Part shown: in pieces, positions 26,607 to 35,780 of the stretch | Position numbering within the stretch: the stretch's first letter is position 1 | Layout: each line of letters starts with the position of its first letter | Source of the DNA: Terracoccus luteus | GTDB taxonomy: Bacteria > Actinomycetota > Actinomycetes > Actinomycetales > Dermatophilaceae | Assembly (NCBI RefSeq): GCF_003635045.1 | Contig: NZ_RBXT01000001.1 | Coordinates: 1,116,001 to 1,180,000 of the forward strand | Direction of reading: 5' to 3' | DNA: 64,000 bases | Program-made: the position numbers and the translations under genes | Notes under the pieces: model-generated | What the model was told of the DNA's origin: nothing | Seen by the model: only the letters and a program-made list of their open reading frames with translations | The model's database searches: none

Positions 26607-28249
26607 GCGAGTGCCTCCGCGAGGGGTCCGAGAGCGAGGGCCGGGAAGAAGGTGAGGCCGGTGACGACGACCGCCACCGCGACGAAGAGCCCGGCGAACG
26701 TGGGGGTGTGGGTGGGCAGGGTGCCCGCGATGGTGGGGCGCCGGCGCTGGGCCACGAGTGACCCGGCGAGCGCCAGGGTCAGCACGATCGGCACGAAGCG
26801 GCCGAGCAGCATGGCGAGGGCCAGCGTGAGGTTGAGGTAGGGCGTGTCGGCGCTGAGGCCGGCGAACGCGCTGCCGTTGTTGTTCGAGGCCGACGTGTAG
26901 GCGTACATGACCTCGGTGAGGCCGTGCGGCCCCGACGCGAGCATCTGCGACGACACGACGGGCGCCACCATGGCGATGCCGGTGAGCGACAGCACGAGCG
27001 CCGGCATGACGAGCAGGGCGAGGGCGGTGAGGGTGATCTCGCGCCGGCCGATCTGCTTGCCGAGCAGCTCGGGGGTGCGTCCGACCATGAGCCCGGACAG
27101 GAACACGGTGAGCACGGCCAGCAGCAGGGCGCCGTAGAGGCCCGTGCCGACGCCTCCGGGCGCGACCTCGCCGAGCAGCATCCCGAAGAGGGCCCCGCCG
27201 CCGCCGAGGGCGCTGTAGCTCTCGTGCATCGAGTTCACGGCGCCGGTCGAGGTGCCGGTGGTGCTGGCGCCGAAGAGCGCGGAGGCCCAGGAGCCGAAGC
27301 GCACCTCCTTGCCCTCCATGCCACCGAGGGGCCCGCTCGCGGCGGAGACCTCGGCCCACGTGACGACCGCGACCAGCAGCCCCCACAGGGTGGCCATGAA
27401 GCCGAGCACCGCGACGCCCTGGCGGCGGTCGCCGACGAGGATGCCGTACGTGCGGGGGAGCGAGAACGGCACGACGAGCATGAGGAAGATCTCGACGAGG
27501 TTCGTCAGCGGCGTCGGGTTCTCGAAGGGGTGGGCGGAGTTGGCGTTGAAGTAGCCGCCGCCGTTGGTGCCGAGCATCTTGATCGCCTCCTGCGAGGCGA
27601 CGAGCCCGCCCTGGACGACCTGCTGGCCGCCGTCGAGCGTCGTCACGGACGTGGGGGCCGCGAGGTTCTGCACGACCCCGCCGAGCAGCAGGACGACGGC
27701 GCCGACGAGCGCGACGGGCAGCAGCACCCGGACGGTGCCGCGCACGAGGTCGACCCAGAAGTTGCCGATGCCGGTGCCGTTCGAGCGGACCAGACCGCGC
27801 ACGAGCGCGATCGCGACGGCGAGCCCGACGGCGGGCGAGACGAAGTTCTGCACCGTGAGGCCGAGCGCCTGCACGACCGGCGACGCGCCGGCCTCACCGG
27901 CGTACGACTGCCAGTTCGTGTTCGTCACGAACGACACGGCGGTGTTGAGCGCGGTGTCGAGGTGCATCGAGGCCCCGCGGGCCAGGGGCAACACGCCCTG
28001 CAGCGCGATGAGCAGGAAGAGCAGGACGATGCCGACGACGGAGAAGCCGAGCACCGCCACGGCGTACGAGCCCCACCGCTGCTCCGAGCGCGGGTCGACA
28101 CGGCAGAGGCGGTAGACGAGCGACTCGACCCTCCAGTCGCGCTCGTCGGTGAAGACCTTCGCCATCCACCCCCCGAGCGGCACGTGGGCGGCGGCGAGCG
28201 CGGCGACGAGCACGCCGATGGTGAGCAGGCCGAAGACGGTGTCGCTCAT
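26603..28249 (-). CDS. kdpA: KdpA, potassium-transporting ATPase channel-like subunit
   Basis: A 548-residue membrane subunit that binds and passes potassium, with about ten segments. The four pore-loop sequences typical of KdpA are visible: [38 protein letters not shown] and [13 protein letters not shown]. The ATG at 28249 shares one base with the stop of kdpF (TGATG), so translation is coupled. The frame is open further upstream but reads the kdpF region out of frame. Confidence 0.96.
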   Translation of the reverse strand: MSDTVFGLLTIGVLVAALAAAHVPLGGWMAKVFTDERDWRVESLVYRLCRVDPRSEQRWGSYAVAVLGFSVVGIVLLFLLIALQGVLPLARGASMHLDTALNTAVSFVTNTNWQSYAGEAGASPVVQALGLTVQNFVSPAVGLAVAIALVRGLVRSNGTGIGNFWVDLVRGTVRVLLPVALVGAVVLLLGGVVQNLAAPTSVTTLDGGQQVVQGGLVASQEAIKMLGTNGGGYFNANSAHPFENPTPLTNLVEIFLMLVVPFSLPRTYGILVGDRRQGVAVLGFMATLWGLLVAVVTWAEVSAASGPLGGMEGKEVRFGSWASALFGASTTGTSTGAVNSMHESYSALGGGGALFGMLLGEVAPGGVGTGLYGALLLAVLTVFLSGLMVGRTPELLGKQIGRREITLTALALLVMPALVLSLTGIAMVAPVVSSQMLASGPHGLTEVMYAYTSASNNNGSAFAGLSADTPYLNLTLALAMLLGRFVPIVLTLALAGSLVAQRRRPTIAGTLPTHTPTFAGLFVAVAVVVTGLTFFPALALGPLAEALA

Positions 28250-28335
28250 CAGAAGCGGTCCGCGTGGAGCAGGACGTGCACGAGGTACCCGATGAGGGCG
28301 AGCCCGATGACGCCCAGGGCGATGTTTTCGATCAT
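28249..28335 (-). CDS. kdpF: KdpF, small membrane subunit of the potassium pump
   Basis: A 28-residue single-span peptide, MIENIALGVIGLALIGYLVH followed by VLLHADRF, too short for ordinary gene finding. KdpF stabilises the KdpABC complex. Its position at the head of the operon, its stop overlapping the kdpA start (TGATG) and its hydrophobic composition all fit. The start codon is six bases after a TAGACA hexamer on the minus strand, so the operon message is probably leaderless and leaves no room for an upstream riboswitch. Confidence 0.88.
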   Translation of the reverse strand: MIENIALGVIGLALIGYLVHVLLHADRF

Positions 28336-28341
28336 GCGAGA

Positions 28342-28347
28342 TGTCTA
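28342..28347 (-). promoter_or_regulatory. -10 hexamer of the kdp operon promoter
   Basis: Minus strand TAGACA, six bases before the kdpF ATG. Repeated TTGAC words (about 28377, 28398 and 28410, plus strand) lie in the 100-base gap shared with the divergent channel gene and could be KdpE or sigma-factor contacts. Confidence 0.5.
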
Positions 28348-28424
28348 CGAGCCGACGGGCCACCCCTCCCGCGTCGTTGACCGGCCCCTGACGGCTCTTG
28401 ACGGGTTCTTGACGCCCCGGTGGG

Positions 28425-28430
28425 TAGTCT
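28425..28430 (+). promoter_or_regulatory. -10 hexamer of the ion-channel gene promoter
   Basis: TAGTCT, seven bases before the GTG at 28438. TTGACG words lie upstream but none at exactly 17 bases. Confidence 0.5.
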
Positions 28431-28437
28431 CGGCGGC

Positions 28438-29187
28438 GTGTCAGCATCGCTCGAGCTGTGGCCGTCGTCGCCCCGCCGCACCGGCCCGCCGTCGCGGCTG
28501 GACCGCATCCGCCGCAAGGTCGTCGAGCTGCCCTCGGCGGTGCTGCTCGTGGTGCAGCTGCTGGCCCTGCTGGCCTACCCCTTCATGGAGACCGCGTCGC
28601 TCGGCGACTTCGCCGGTTTCGGCAAGGCCCTCTTCGGCCTCGTCGGGCTCTTCGTCCTGTTCCTCGCCGTGCGGGCCGTGCGGGCCACCCCCGCCCTCAC
28701 GTGGATCGCCTCGGTGCTCGGGGTCCCGGTCGTCGTGCTGACCGTCGCCGAGGCGGTGTGGCCCGACAACAACCCGGTCGCCTTCACCTCGGCGCTGCTG
28801 CACGCGCTGTTCTACTTCTACACGGGCTACGCGCTGCTGCGGTACATGTTCGCCGACAACTGGGTCACCCGTGACGAGCTGTACGCCACCGGGTCGACCT
28901 TCACCGTCGTGGCCTGGGGCTTCGCCTACCTCTACGTCGCCGTCCAGTTCATCTGGCCAGGGTCTTTCACCGTCTACGGCGAGACGGGCGTGCCCGGTGA
29001 GCGCTCGTGGTACGAGCTGCTGTACCTGTCGATCACGACGATGACGAGCACGGGCCTGTCGGACATCTACGCCATCTCGCCCCACGCCCGCTCGTTCGTG
29101 CTGCTGCAGCAGATCGCCGGCATGCTCTACGTCGCGCTCGTCGTCTCGCGGCTCGTCGGGCTGACCATCGCCCGCTTCCGCAACTAG
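28438..29187 (+). CDS. Two-TM-type ion channel family protein (potassium channel-like)
   Basis: A 249-residue membrane protein with about six hydrophobic segments. The C-terminal part (about 170-247) has a pore-helix-filter-helix plan: WYELLYLSITTMTSTGLSDIY followed by LLQQIAGMLYVALVVSRLVGL. The filter position reads TSTGLSD rather than the potassium signature TVGYGD, so selectivity is uncertain. It lies divergently from the kdp operon with about 100 bases between the starts, suggesting a role in potassium balance, but this is inference. The GTG is placed by the TAGTCT hexamer. The frame begins 18 bases earlier without support. Confidence 0.75.
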   Translation: MSASLELWPSSPRRTGPPSRLDRIRRKVVELPSAVLLVVQLLALLAYPFMETASLGDFAGFGKALFGLVGLFVLFLAVRAVRATPALTWIASVLGVPVVVLTVAEAVWPDNNPVAFTSALLHALFYFYTGYALLRYMFADNWVTRDELYATGSTFTVVAWGFAYLYVAVQFIWPGSFTVYGETGVPGERSWYELLYLSITTMTSTGLSDIYAISPHARSFVLLQQIAGMLYVALVVSRLVGLTIARFRN

Positions 29188-29218
29188 CGGCCGCCCTCGG
29201 GTCGACGGGGGCGGTCGC
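29187..29218. terminator. Hairpin between convergent channel and dipeptidase genes
   Basis: GCGGCCGCCC (29187-29196) pairs with GGGCGGTCGC (29209-29218), ten pairs with one G-U. It begins at the last base of the channel stop codon. Confidence 0.6.
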
Positions 29219-29231
29219 CGGCGCCGGGCGG

Positions 29232-30488
29232 TCAGCCGTCGAGCTGCCCGAGGGTGGCCAGGCTCGGACCGCGCCGACCCCGGACGTCGCGGGCGACCGC
29301 CTCGACGTCGCGCAGCAACCGCAGGGCGTTGCCGCGCACGAGGGCGGCGACGTCGCCCTCCGACCACGACCGGTCGAGCAGCGCGGCCACGAGCCGCGGG
29401 TATCCGCTGACGTCCTCGAGCCCGAGGGGGAACGTGTCGGTGCCGTCGTAGTCGCCGCCGAGCCCGACGTGCTCGACGCCGGCCACCTCGCGCACGTGCT
29501 CGAGGTGGCGCACGACGTCGTCGACGGTCGCGTCGGGCTTGGGGTGCCGGCGCTGCCACGTGGCGCTGAACGCGCCGAAGGCCACCCAGTCGCGGGGGTC
29601 GACCCCGGCATCCGAGGCCGCCGCCATCGCCTCGCGGTGCCAGGCCGCCGTCGCCCGCGAGACGAACTCGGGCACGAAGGTCACCATGCACACGCCGCCG
29701 TTGGCGGGCAGCGCCTCGAGGACGTCGTCGGGGACGTTGCGCGGGGTGTCGCACTGCGCGAGGGCCGACGAGTGGCTGAAGACCACCGGCGCCTCGGTCG
29801 TCGCGAGCGCCGCCCGCATGGTCGTCGCGGCGACGTGGCTGAGGTCGACCATGACGCCGAGACGGTTCAGCTCGCGCACGACCTCGTGGCCGAAGGCGGT
29901 CAGCCCGCCCGCCACGGGCACGTCGGTCGCCGAGTCGGCCCAGGGCGTGTTGTCGTTGTGGGTGAGGGTCAGGTAGCGCACCCCGAGCGCGTGCAGCATC
30001 CGCAGCACGGCGAGGCTCCCGTCGATCGAGTGGCCGCCCTCGGCGCCGAGCAGCGACGCGACCCGCCCGGATGCCGTCGCGGCCTCGACCTCGTCGGCCG
30101 TGCGGGCCAGCGCGAGGTCACCCCGGTACCGCGCGACCATCGCGTGCACGGCATCCACCTGCTGGAGGGTGGCGACGACGGCCTCGGGGCCCGGCAGGGT
30201 GCTCGGTACGAAGACCGACCAGAACTGGGCGCCGACGCCACCCTCGCGCAGGCGGGGGAGGTCGGTGCACGTCGTCGTCAGGCGGGTGGCGAGGTCGAGG
30301 CGGTCGAAGTCGTAGCCGACCTGCTCGCGGGCCTCCCACGGCAGGTCGTTGTGCCCGTCGACGAGGGGGTGGCGGGCGAGCAGCCGGCGGGCCCGGTCGA
30401 GGGTCACGGCGGGGTCGGCCGGGTCGGCGACGTGCGCAGGGTCGGAGGTGCCGGCGTGCTCGGCGGACGTCTCGGGCATGTCCGTCAT
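29232..30488 (-). CDS. Membrane dipeptidase-like metallohydrolase (peptidase M19)
   Basis: A 418-residue member of the renal dipeptidase family, which hydrolyses dipeptides, including ones with a D-residue, using two zinc ions. Metal-binding HND (H46, D48) in VDGHNDLP, the bridging Glu in [10 protein letters not shown], then [24 protein letters not shown] and [13 protein letters not shown] match the family. No signal peptide is seen, so it is probably cytosolic. The ATG is 29 bases from the divergent rimO; both may share the CTCTAGAG palindrome. With the epimerase at 34565 it could contribute to use of cell-wall peptides, but this is inference. Confidence 0.9.
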   Translation of the reverse strand: MTDMPETSAEHAGTSDPAHVADPADPAVTLDRARRLLARHPLVDGHNDLPWEAREQVGYDFDRLDLATRLTTTCTDLPRLREGGVGAQFWSVFVPSTLPGPEAVVATLQQVDAVHAMVARYRGDLALARTADEVEAATASGRVASLLGAEGGHSIDGSLAVLRMLHALGVRYLTLTHNDNTPWADSATDVPVAGGLTAFGHEVVRELNRLGVMVDLSHVAATTMRAALATTEAPVVFSHSSALAQCDTPRNVPDDVLEALPANGGVCMVTFVPEFVSRATAAWHREAMAAASDAGVDPRDWVAFGAFSATWQRRHPKPDATVDDVVRHLEHVREVAGVEHVGLGGDYDGTDTFPLGLEDVSGYPRLVAALLDRSWSEGDVAALVRGNALRLLRDVEAVARDVRGRRGPSLATLGQLDG

Positions 30489-30504
30489 TGAACACGGCGG
30501 CCTC

Positions 30505-30510
30505 TAGAGT
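30505..30510 (+). promoter_or_regulatory. -10 hexamer of leaderless rimO promoter
   Basis: TAGAGT, six bases before the rimO ATG. It is part of the palindrome CTCTAGAG, whose other strand (TAGAGG) may serve the divergent dipeptidase gene. Confidence 0.55.
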
Positions 30511-30516
30511 GGGCGC

Positions 30517-32034
30517 ATGACCCCGCCCGAGAGGAGCGTCGCCCTGGTGACGCTCGGATGCACCCGGAACGAGGTCGACTCCGAGGAGCTGGCTGGACGA
30601 CTGCTCGCCGAGGGGTGGCGGCTCGTCGACGACGCCGCCGAGGCCGACGTCGCCGTCGTCAACACGTGCGGCTTCGTCGAGCAGGCCAAGAAGGACTCCA
30701 TCGACGCCCTCCTCGAGGCCTCCGACCTCAAGGGGGAGGGGGCGCGCACCCAGAAGGTCGTCGCCGTCGGCTGCCTCGCCGAGCGGTACGGCACCGAGCT
30801 CGCCGACCAGCTGCCCGAGGCCGACGCGGTGCTCGGCTTCGACTCCTACCGCGACATGAGCACGCACCTGCAGACGATCCTCGCCGGCGGGCACGTCGCG
30901 AGCCACACGCCCGGCGACCGTCGGCGCCTGCTGCCCCTCAGCCCCGCCTCGCGGCAGGCGAGCGCCGCGTCCGTCGCCACCCCGGGCCACGGTGACGTGG
31001 CCCCGACGGGTGGGACCGTGCCCACGACCGCCCCCGTGACCGACGCCACCGACCTGCCGGATGCCGTCGACCGCGGGCTGGCCGTGCCGGCATCCGGGCC
31101 CCCGGTCGTGCGCGCCCGGCTCGACGGGCGCCCCTGGGCCCCGCTCAAGATCGCGTCCGGCTGCGACCGGCGGTGCTCGTTCTGCGCGATCCCGATGTTC
31201 CGCGGTGCCTTCGTCTCGCGGCGGCCCGCCGAGATCGTCACCGAGGCGCGGTGGCTGGCGGCGCAGGGCGTGCGCGAGCTGTTCCTCGTGTCCGAGAACT
31301 CGACGTCGTACGGCAAGGACCTCGGCGACCTCGACCTGCTCGAGGCGCTGCTGCCCGACCTCACGGCCATCGACGGGGTCGAGCGCGTCCGGGTCAGCTA
31401 CCTGCAGCCCGCCGAGATCCGACCGGGCCTGCTGCGGGCGATGGCGCAGACGCCGGGCGTCGTGCCCTACTACGACATCTCCTTCCAGCACGCGTCGGAG
31501 CCGCTGCTGCGCCGCATGCGCCGCTTCGGCTCGCGCGAGGCCTTCCTCGACCTGCTCGCCCGCGTCCGGGCCGACTCGCCGGAGGCCGGCATCCGCTGCA
31601 ACGTCATCGTCGGCTTCCCCGGCGAGACCGAGGACGACCTCGCCGAGCTCGAGGCCTTCCTCGTCGAGGCGCGTCTCGACGTCGTCGGCGTGTTCGGCTA
31701 CTCCGACGAGGACGGCACGGAGGCCGAGAACCTCGACGGCAAGCTGCCCCCGCACGTCGTGGCCGAGCGGCTCGACCGCTTCAGCCGGCTCGTCGAGCAG
31801 CTGAACGCCGACCGCGCCGAGGAGCGCGTCGGCGAGCACGTCGTCGTGCTCGTCGAGGAGGTCGACGCCGACGAGCACACCGTCACCGGCCGCGCGGCCT
31901 TCCAGGGGCCCGACGTCGACGGCGAGACGACGGTGGTGCTGGCGCCCGGGGCGCCGCTGCCCGCCGTCGGTGAGCTCGTCGCCGCCGTGGTCACCGCCGC
32001 CGAGGGCATCGACCTGGTGGCGGAGGTGCCTTGA
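30517..32034 (+). CDS. rimO: Ribosomal protein S12 methylthiotransferase RimO
   Basis: Radical-SAM enzyme that methylthiolates a conserved aspartate of ribosomal protein S12. The 505 residues contain the MTTase N-terminal domain with three cluster cysteines ([12 protein letters not shown] at C15, [22 protein letters not shown]). The radical-SAM motif is [13 protein letters not shown] (C216, C220, C223), and a TRAM domain forms the end. Between the first two domains is a Pro/Ala/Thr-rich insertion of about 60-70 residues (~130-200) that is longer than usual. [13 protein letters not shown] is present. The RimO type is chosen over MiaB because of [11 protein letters not shown] and because a separate miaB lies at 41818. 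pgsA overlaps its end. Confidence 0.94.
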   Translation: MTPPERSVALVTLGCTRNEVDSEELAGRLLAEGWRLVDDAAEADVAVVNTCGFVEQAKKDSIDALLEASDLKGEGARTQKVVAVGCLAERYGTELADQLPEADAVLGFDSYRDMSTHLQTILAGGHVASHTPGDRRRLLPLSPASRQASAASVATPGHGDVAPTGGTVPTTAPVTDATDLPDAVDRGLAVPASGPPVVRARLDGRPWAPLKIASGCDRRCSFCAIPMFRGAFVSRRPAEIVTEARWLAAQGVRELFLVSENSTSYGKDLGDLDLLEALLPDLTAIDGVERVRVSYLQPAEIRPGLLRAMAQTPGVVPYYDISFQHASEPLLRRMRRFGSREAFLDLLARVRADSPEAGIRCNVIVGFPGETEDDLAELEAFLVEARLDVVGVFGYSDEDGTEAENLDGKLPPHVVAERLDRFSRLVEQLNADRAEERVGEHVVVLVEEVDADEHTVTGRAAFQGPDVDGETTVVLAPGAPLPAVGELVAAVVTAAEGIDLVAEVP

Positions 32035-32675
32035 GCCCGCACGCGGGGGAGGGGCCGGCACCGCAGCCGACCGACTGGAACCTGCCCAACGCGCTGACGG
32101 TGCTGCGCATCCTGCTCGTGCCCGTCTACGGCGCGCTGCTGCTGCACGACGACGGCAGCCGGCCGTGGTGGCGGTTCGCCGCCTGGGTCGTCTTCGCCGT
32201 GGCCGCCCTCACCGACGGCCTCGACGGCAAGCTGGCCCGCAGCCGCGGCCAGATCACGAACTTCGGCAAGATCGCCGACCCCATCGCCGACAAGGCCCTC
32301 ACCGGCATGGCCTTCATCGGGCTGTCGCTGCTCGGGTCGGTGTGGTGGTGGGTCACCGTCGTCATCCTCGTCCGTGAGTTCGGCATCACGCTCCTGCGCT
32401 TCGTCGTCATCCGCCACGGGGTCATGCCGGCGGGGCGCGGCGGCAAGCTCAAGACGATGCTGCAGACGTTCTCTCTCGGCCTGCTCACGCTGCCGCTCTG
32501 GGTGGCACCCCTCGGTGACCTGTGGGAGTGGGGCGCCTACGCCCTGCTCGCCGCGGCCGTCGTCGTGACGGTGGCCAGCGGGGTCGACTACGTCTTCAAG
32601 GCGGTCAGGCTGCGCGAGACAAGCGAGCGCACCCGCCTGCGTCGGGCCCGCCGCGAGGGGGCCCGACGCGAGTGA
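32031..32675 (+). CDS. pgsA: CDP-diacylglycerol-glycerol-3-phosphate 3-phosphatidyltransferase
   Basis: Makes phosphatidylglycerol phosphate, the precursor of phosphatidylglycerol and cardiolipin. The 214-residue membrane protein has the CDP-alcohol phosphatidyltransferase motif, [12 protein letters not shown] followed by [12 protein letters not shown], with the conserved aspartates in register. Four to five membrane segments follow. The TTG start overlaps the rimO stop by four bases and has a good GGAGG site seven bases upstream. The basic C-terminus runs into cinA. The rimO-pgsA-cinA order is widespread in actinobacteria. Confidence 0.92.
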   Translation: MSPHAGEGPAPQPTDWNLPNALTVLRILLVPVYGALLLHDDGSRPWWRFAAWVVFAVAALTDGLDGKLARSRGQITNFGKIADPIADKALTGMAFIGLSLLGSVWWWVTVVILVREFGITLLRFVVIRHGVMPAGRGGKLKTMLQTFSLGLLTLPLWVAPLGDLWEWGAYALLAAAVVVTVASGVDYVFKAVRLRETSERTRLRRARREGARRE

Positions 32676-33145
32676 CGCCCTCGGAGGGGCTCGTGCGCCT
32701 GCTCACCGAGCGGGGTGAGACGCTCTCCTGCGCCGAGTCGCTGACGGCCGGCCTCGTCGCGGCGACGGTCGCCGACACACCCGGGGCGTCGGCGGTGCTG
32801 CTCGGCGGCGTCGTCGCCTACGCGCCGCGGCTCAAGGTCGAGCTGCTCGGCGTGCCGGCCGAGCTCATCGACCGGGTCGGCACGGTCGACCCGGCCGTGG
32901 CGGTCGCCCTCGCCGAGGGGGTGCGCGCCCGCACGGGTTCGACCTGGGCCCTGTCGACGACCGGGGTCGCCGGTCCCGGCCCGTCCGAGGGCAAGCCCGC
33001 GGGCACCGTCCACGTCGCGGTCGCCGGCCCGACGGGAACAGTGACGCGAGCCCTGCGGTTGACCGGTACACGCGAAGAGGTGCGACGCCGCACGGTCGAC
33101 GAGCTGCTCGGGTGGGCCTGCTCCGTCGTCTCCGACTGTGGATGA
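32672..33145 (+). CDS. cinA: CinA C-terminal domain protein (nicotinamide-nucleotide amidase)
   Basis: A 157-residue stand-alone CinA/PncC domain; the family deamidates nicotinamide mononucleotide in NAD recycling. Motifs CAESLTAGLVAATVADTPGAS, GGVVAYAPRLKVELLGV, ALSTTGVAGPGPSEGKPAGTVHVAV are diagnostic. The N-terminal half of full-length CinA is absent, which is normal for short actinobacterial forms. The GTG start overlaps the pgsA stop (GTGA), so it is coupled to the rimO-pgsA operon. Confidence 0.92.
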   Translation: MTPSEGLVRLLTERGETLSCAESLTAGLVAATVADTPGASAVLLGGVVAYAPRLKVELLGVPAELIDRVGTVDPAVAVALAEGVRARTGSTWALSTTGVAGPGPSEGKPAGTVHVAVAGPTGTVTRALRLTGTREEVRRRTVDELLGWACSVVSDCG

Positions 33146-33257
33146 TCCCCTGCCGTCCGGCCGGGGGCTGGGGGTACGGTAGGACCCTGACCGGTCACCC
33201 CGCGCCACGTCGCACCCCCAGCCAGAACAGCCATCCCAGCCACCGGAGGAGGACGCC

Positions 33258-33560
33258 ATGACGACGCTGCTTCGACGCGAGCTCGGCGACGTCCTGCGGG
33301 AGCGTCGTCGGGCGCAGGGCCGGACGCTGCGCGAGGTGTCGGCCACGGCGTCCGTCTCGCTCGGGTACCTCAGCGAGGTCGAGCGCGGCGAGAAGGAGGC
33401 CTCCTCCGAGCTGCTCGCGTCCATCTGCGGGGCCCTCGAGCTGCCCCTCTCGCGGGTGCTCATCGACGTCTCCACGCGCATGGCCGAGTCGGAGGGTCTC
33501 GCGCCCACCGTCACCCTGCCCCTCGCGCAGGCCGACGTCGTCTCGGCCTCCGCCGCCTGA
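33258..33560 (+). CDS. clgR: ClgR-type XRE transcriptional regulator
   Basis: A 100-residue HTH protein: residues ~8-62 form an XRE DNA-binding domain ([33 protein letters not shown], broken here into its recognition helix [11 protein letters not shown] and flanks). ClgR activates clp protease and related stress genes in actinobacteria. The position right after cinA, conserved widely, supports the name. A strong GGAGGAGG site precedes the ATG. A TACGGT hexamer (33176-33181) about 77 bases upstream could be its promoter. The known ClgR operator (GTTCGC-type inverted repeat) was not seen nearby. Confidence 0.85.
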   Translation: MTTLLRRELGDVLRERRRAQGRTLREVSATASVSLGYLSEVERGEKEASSELLASICGALELPLSRVLIDVSTRMAESEGLAPTVTLPLAQADVVSASAA

Positions 33561-33577
33561 TCGGCCCCCGTCACCTC

Positions 33578-34441
33578 GTGATGCCCCCGTCCTCACGCGC
33601 GCCGTTGGCGGCGCTCGACGCCCGACTGGATGCCGTCGTGGGGCAGGACGGTTCGCCCGCGAGCATCTCGGCGTGGTGGGGCGGCCTCGACGGTGAGCAG
33701 TGGTGGTCACGACGCGACGACGTGCCGCACTACGCGGCCTCGACGATGAAGCTGCCGCTCGTGATCGCGGCGCAGCGGCTCGTCGTGGCCGGGCGGCTGC
33801 GACCCGATGAGGCGGTCGCGGTCGACGACCGGTTCGCGTCCGTGGCGGACGGGTCCGTCTTCGCGATGGACGAGGACGACGACCAGGACCCTGACACGTG
33901 GGCGGCGCTCGGCGGTACGCGGACGCTCGCCCAGCTCATGGAGCACGCGGTCATCCACTCCGGCAACCTCGCCACCAACCTGCTCCTCGGCCGGGTCGGT
34001 CTGCCCGCCGTCGCCTACGTGCTCGCCGACGCCGGCTGCTCCTCGGGCACCGTCGTGGGCCGTGGGATCGAGGATGCCGTCGCCCGCCGGGCCGGCATCA
34101 CGAACACCGTCACCGCCGCCGACCTCGCCCGGCTGCTCACGCTCGTCGCGCGCCGCGACCCGGCGCTCGGCGGACCGGAGGTCTGCGAGCCGATCGAGGC
34201 GGTGCTGGCCCGTCAGACCCACGTCGACCAGATCCCGGCCGGACTGCCGGCCGGGACGCCCACGGCGAGCAAGTCGGGGTGGATCCCGGGGGTCTCGCAC
34301 GACGCCTGCACCATCCGCCCCGACGCCGCTTCGGGGCGGGAGCCCTTCGTGCTCGTCGTGTGCACCACCGTCGACCTGCCGATGGACCAGGCCGCTCGGC
34401 TCGTGGCGTCGGTCGCGGCCGACGTCTGGGCCGCCGGCTGA
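33578..34441 (+). CDS. Serine hydrolase of the class A beta-lactamase fold
   Basis: A 287-residue protein with all three active-site boxes of penicillin-recognising serine hydrolases: SxxK (S55-TMK58 in AASTMKLP), an SDN-like SGN (HSGNLATN, ~127) and KSG in place of KTG (ASKSGW, ~235). An acidic loop DEDDDQDPD interrupts the middle. No signal peptide or transmembrane segment is visible, unusual for a true beta-lactamase or PBP, so it may be cytosolic and act on peptides or esters. Start choice between GTG 33578 and ATG 33581 changes one residue. It is 17 bases after clgR. Whether it confers any drug resistance cannot be told. Confidence 0.75.
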   Translation: MMPPSSRAPLAALDARLDAVVGQDGSPASISAWWGGLDGEQWWSRRDDVPHYAASTMKLPLVIAAQRLVVAGRLRPDEAVAVDDRFASVADGSVFAMDEDDDQDPDTWAALGGTRTLAQLMEHAVIHSGNLATNLLLGRVGLPAVAYVLADAGCSSGTVVGRGIEDAVARRAGITNTVTAADLARLLTLVARRDPALGGPEVCEPIEAVLARQTHVDQIPAGLPAGTPTASKSGWIPGVSHDACTIRPDAASGREPFVLVVCTTVDLPMDQAARLVASVAADVWAAG

Positions 34442-34501
34442 CCGGTGCCGCTCGGTCGCTCCGGACACCGCACGTTCCTGACCGGCCACCTGGGCCACCA
34501 C

Positions 34502-34553
34502 CCCTGACCACCCACCCTGACCACTCACCCTGACCACCCACCCTGCCGACCAC
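34502..34553 (+). repeat. 13-bp tandem repeat upstream of the dipeptide epimerase gene
   Basis: Three 13-base units (CCCTGACCACCCA, second copy ending ACTCA) and a diverged fourth occupy the leader 15-60 bases before the GTG. The pyrimidine/purine bias makes the region nearly free of G on the plus strand. Confidence 0.7.
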
Positions 34554-34564
34554 TCTGGAGAGCC

Positions 34565-35725
34565 GTGACCCGCATCGAGACCGTGACGGCGACGACGACC
34601 TCGGTGAATCTGCACACGCCGTTCGTCACCGCCCTGCGTCGCACGACGACGACGGACACGGTCGTCGTCACGGTCACCGACAGCGACGGGCGCACCGGCT
34701 GGGGCGAGGCGCCGCAGGTGTGGCAGGTGACGGGGGAGTCGCTCGCCGGCGCGACCGCGTGCGTCCGCACGATGCTCTCGCCCGCCGTCACCGGTCTGGC
34801 CCTCGACGACCGCGACGACCTCGACGTCGCCCTGACGCGGGTGCAGCGAACCGTCGCCCGCAACTTCGGGGCCAAGGCCGCGCTCGACGCCGCCCTGCAC
34901 GACCTCTTCGCGCAGTCGCAGGGCACGACGGTCGCCGCGGTCGTCCGCGGGTGGGTGGCCGGGTCAGGAGGTCCGACCCCTGACGGCGGCCTCGACGGCA
35001 TCCGGCTCACGACCGACGTCACCCTCTCGGCGGGTGACGCCTCGGCCCTCGCCGACACCGCGCGGGCGAGGGTGGCCGACGGGTTCGCCACCCTCAAGAT
35101 GAAGGTGGGCACCGACGCGGCGACCGACGTCGCCCGGGTCGCGGCGGTCCGCGCAGCCGTCGGGGCGGACGTCGGCATCCGGCTCGACGCGAACCAGGGC
35201 TGGAGCCGCGAGGAGGCGGTGGAGGTGATCCGGGCGCTCGCCGACGCCGGTCTCGGGGTCGAGCTCGTCGAGCAGCCCGTCGTGGCCGAGGACGTCGAGG
35301 GGCTGGCCTGGGTGCGGGAGCGGGTGCCGCTGCCGGTCATGGCCGACGAGTCGTGCTACGGACCGTTCGACCTCGAGCGCATCATCCGCCTCGGCGCGGC
35401 CGACCTCGTCAACGTCAAGCTGGCCAAGTGCGGCTCGCTGCGCACCGGCGCCGCCCTGTTGCACCGCGCCCACGAGGCCGGCCTGGGCACCATCGTCGGC
35501 TCGATGATGGAGACCCACGTCGGGCTCGGCGCCGCGGCCTCGCTCGTCGCCGCCGTGCCGACCACCCTCGTCAGCGACCTCGACGCGGCCTGGTGGGCCA
35601 CGTGCTCACCGGTCGTGGGCGGGATCGCGTACGAGGGCGAAGCCGTCCTGCTGCCGTCCGGGCCAGGGCTCGGTGTCACGGGCTGGGTTGTGGCGGGCGC
35701 GGACCGCCCCACCACCCGGGCCTGA
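34565..35725 (+). CDS. Dipeptide epimerase of the enolase superfamily (L-Ala-D/L-Glu epimerase type)
   Basis: A 386-residue muconate-lactonising-type enolase superfamily enzyme. The catalytic lysine pair is K178/K180 in TLKMKVG. Metal-binding acids appear in RLDANQGW, VEQPV and ADES, and the second general base is in NVKLAKCGS. This pattern is that of dipeptide epimerases, which in characterised members interconvert L-Ala-D-Glu and L-Ala-L-Glu from peptidoglycan. The GTG start has GGAG seven bases upstream. The final stop codon is in the loop of a strong hairpin. The exact dipeptide preference is not readable from sequence. Confidence 0.87.
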   Translation: MTRIETVTATTTSVNLHTPFVTALRRTTTTDTVVVTVTDSDGRTGWGEAPQVWQVTGESLAGATACVRTMLSPAVTGLALDDRDDLDVALTRVQRTVARNFGAKAALDAALHDLFAQSQGTTVAAVVRGWVAGSGGPTPDGGLDGIRLTTDVTLSAGDASALADTARARVADGFATLKMKVGTDAATDVARVAAVRAAVGADVGIRLDANQGWSREEAVEVIRALADAGLGVELVEQPVVAEDVEGLAWVRERVPLPVMADESCYGPFDLERIIRLGAADLVNVKLAKCGSLRTGAALLHRAHEAGLGTIVGSMMETHVGLGAAASLVAAVPTTLVSDLDAAWWATCSPVVGGIAYEGEAVLLPSGPGLGVTGWVVAGADRPTTRA

Positions 35726-35741
35726 GGCCGGGGTGGTGGGG
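35707..35741. terminator. Bidirectional hairpin containing the epimerase stop codon in its loop
   Basis: CCCCACCACCC (35707-35717) pairs perfectly with GGGTGGTGGGG (35731-35741), with an inner GGCC-TGA-GGCC. The TGA loop is the epimerase stop (35723-35725), so the left arm is coding sequence. It faces the convergent DUF3352 gene. Confidence 0.75.
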
Positions 35742-35780
35742 CCGTCGGAGAGGGTTCCGCGCGCCGGCTCAGCTGCCGGG

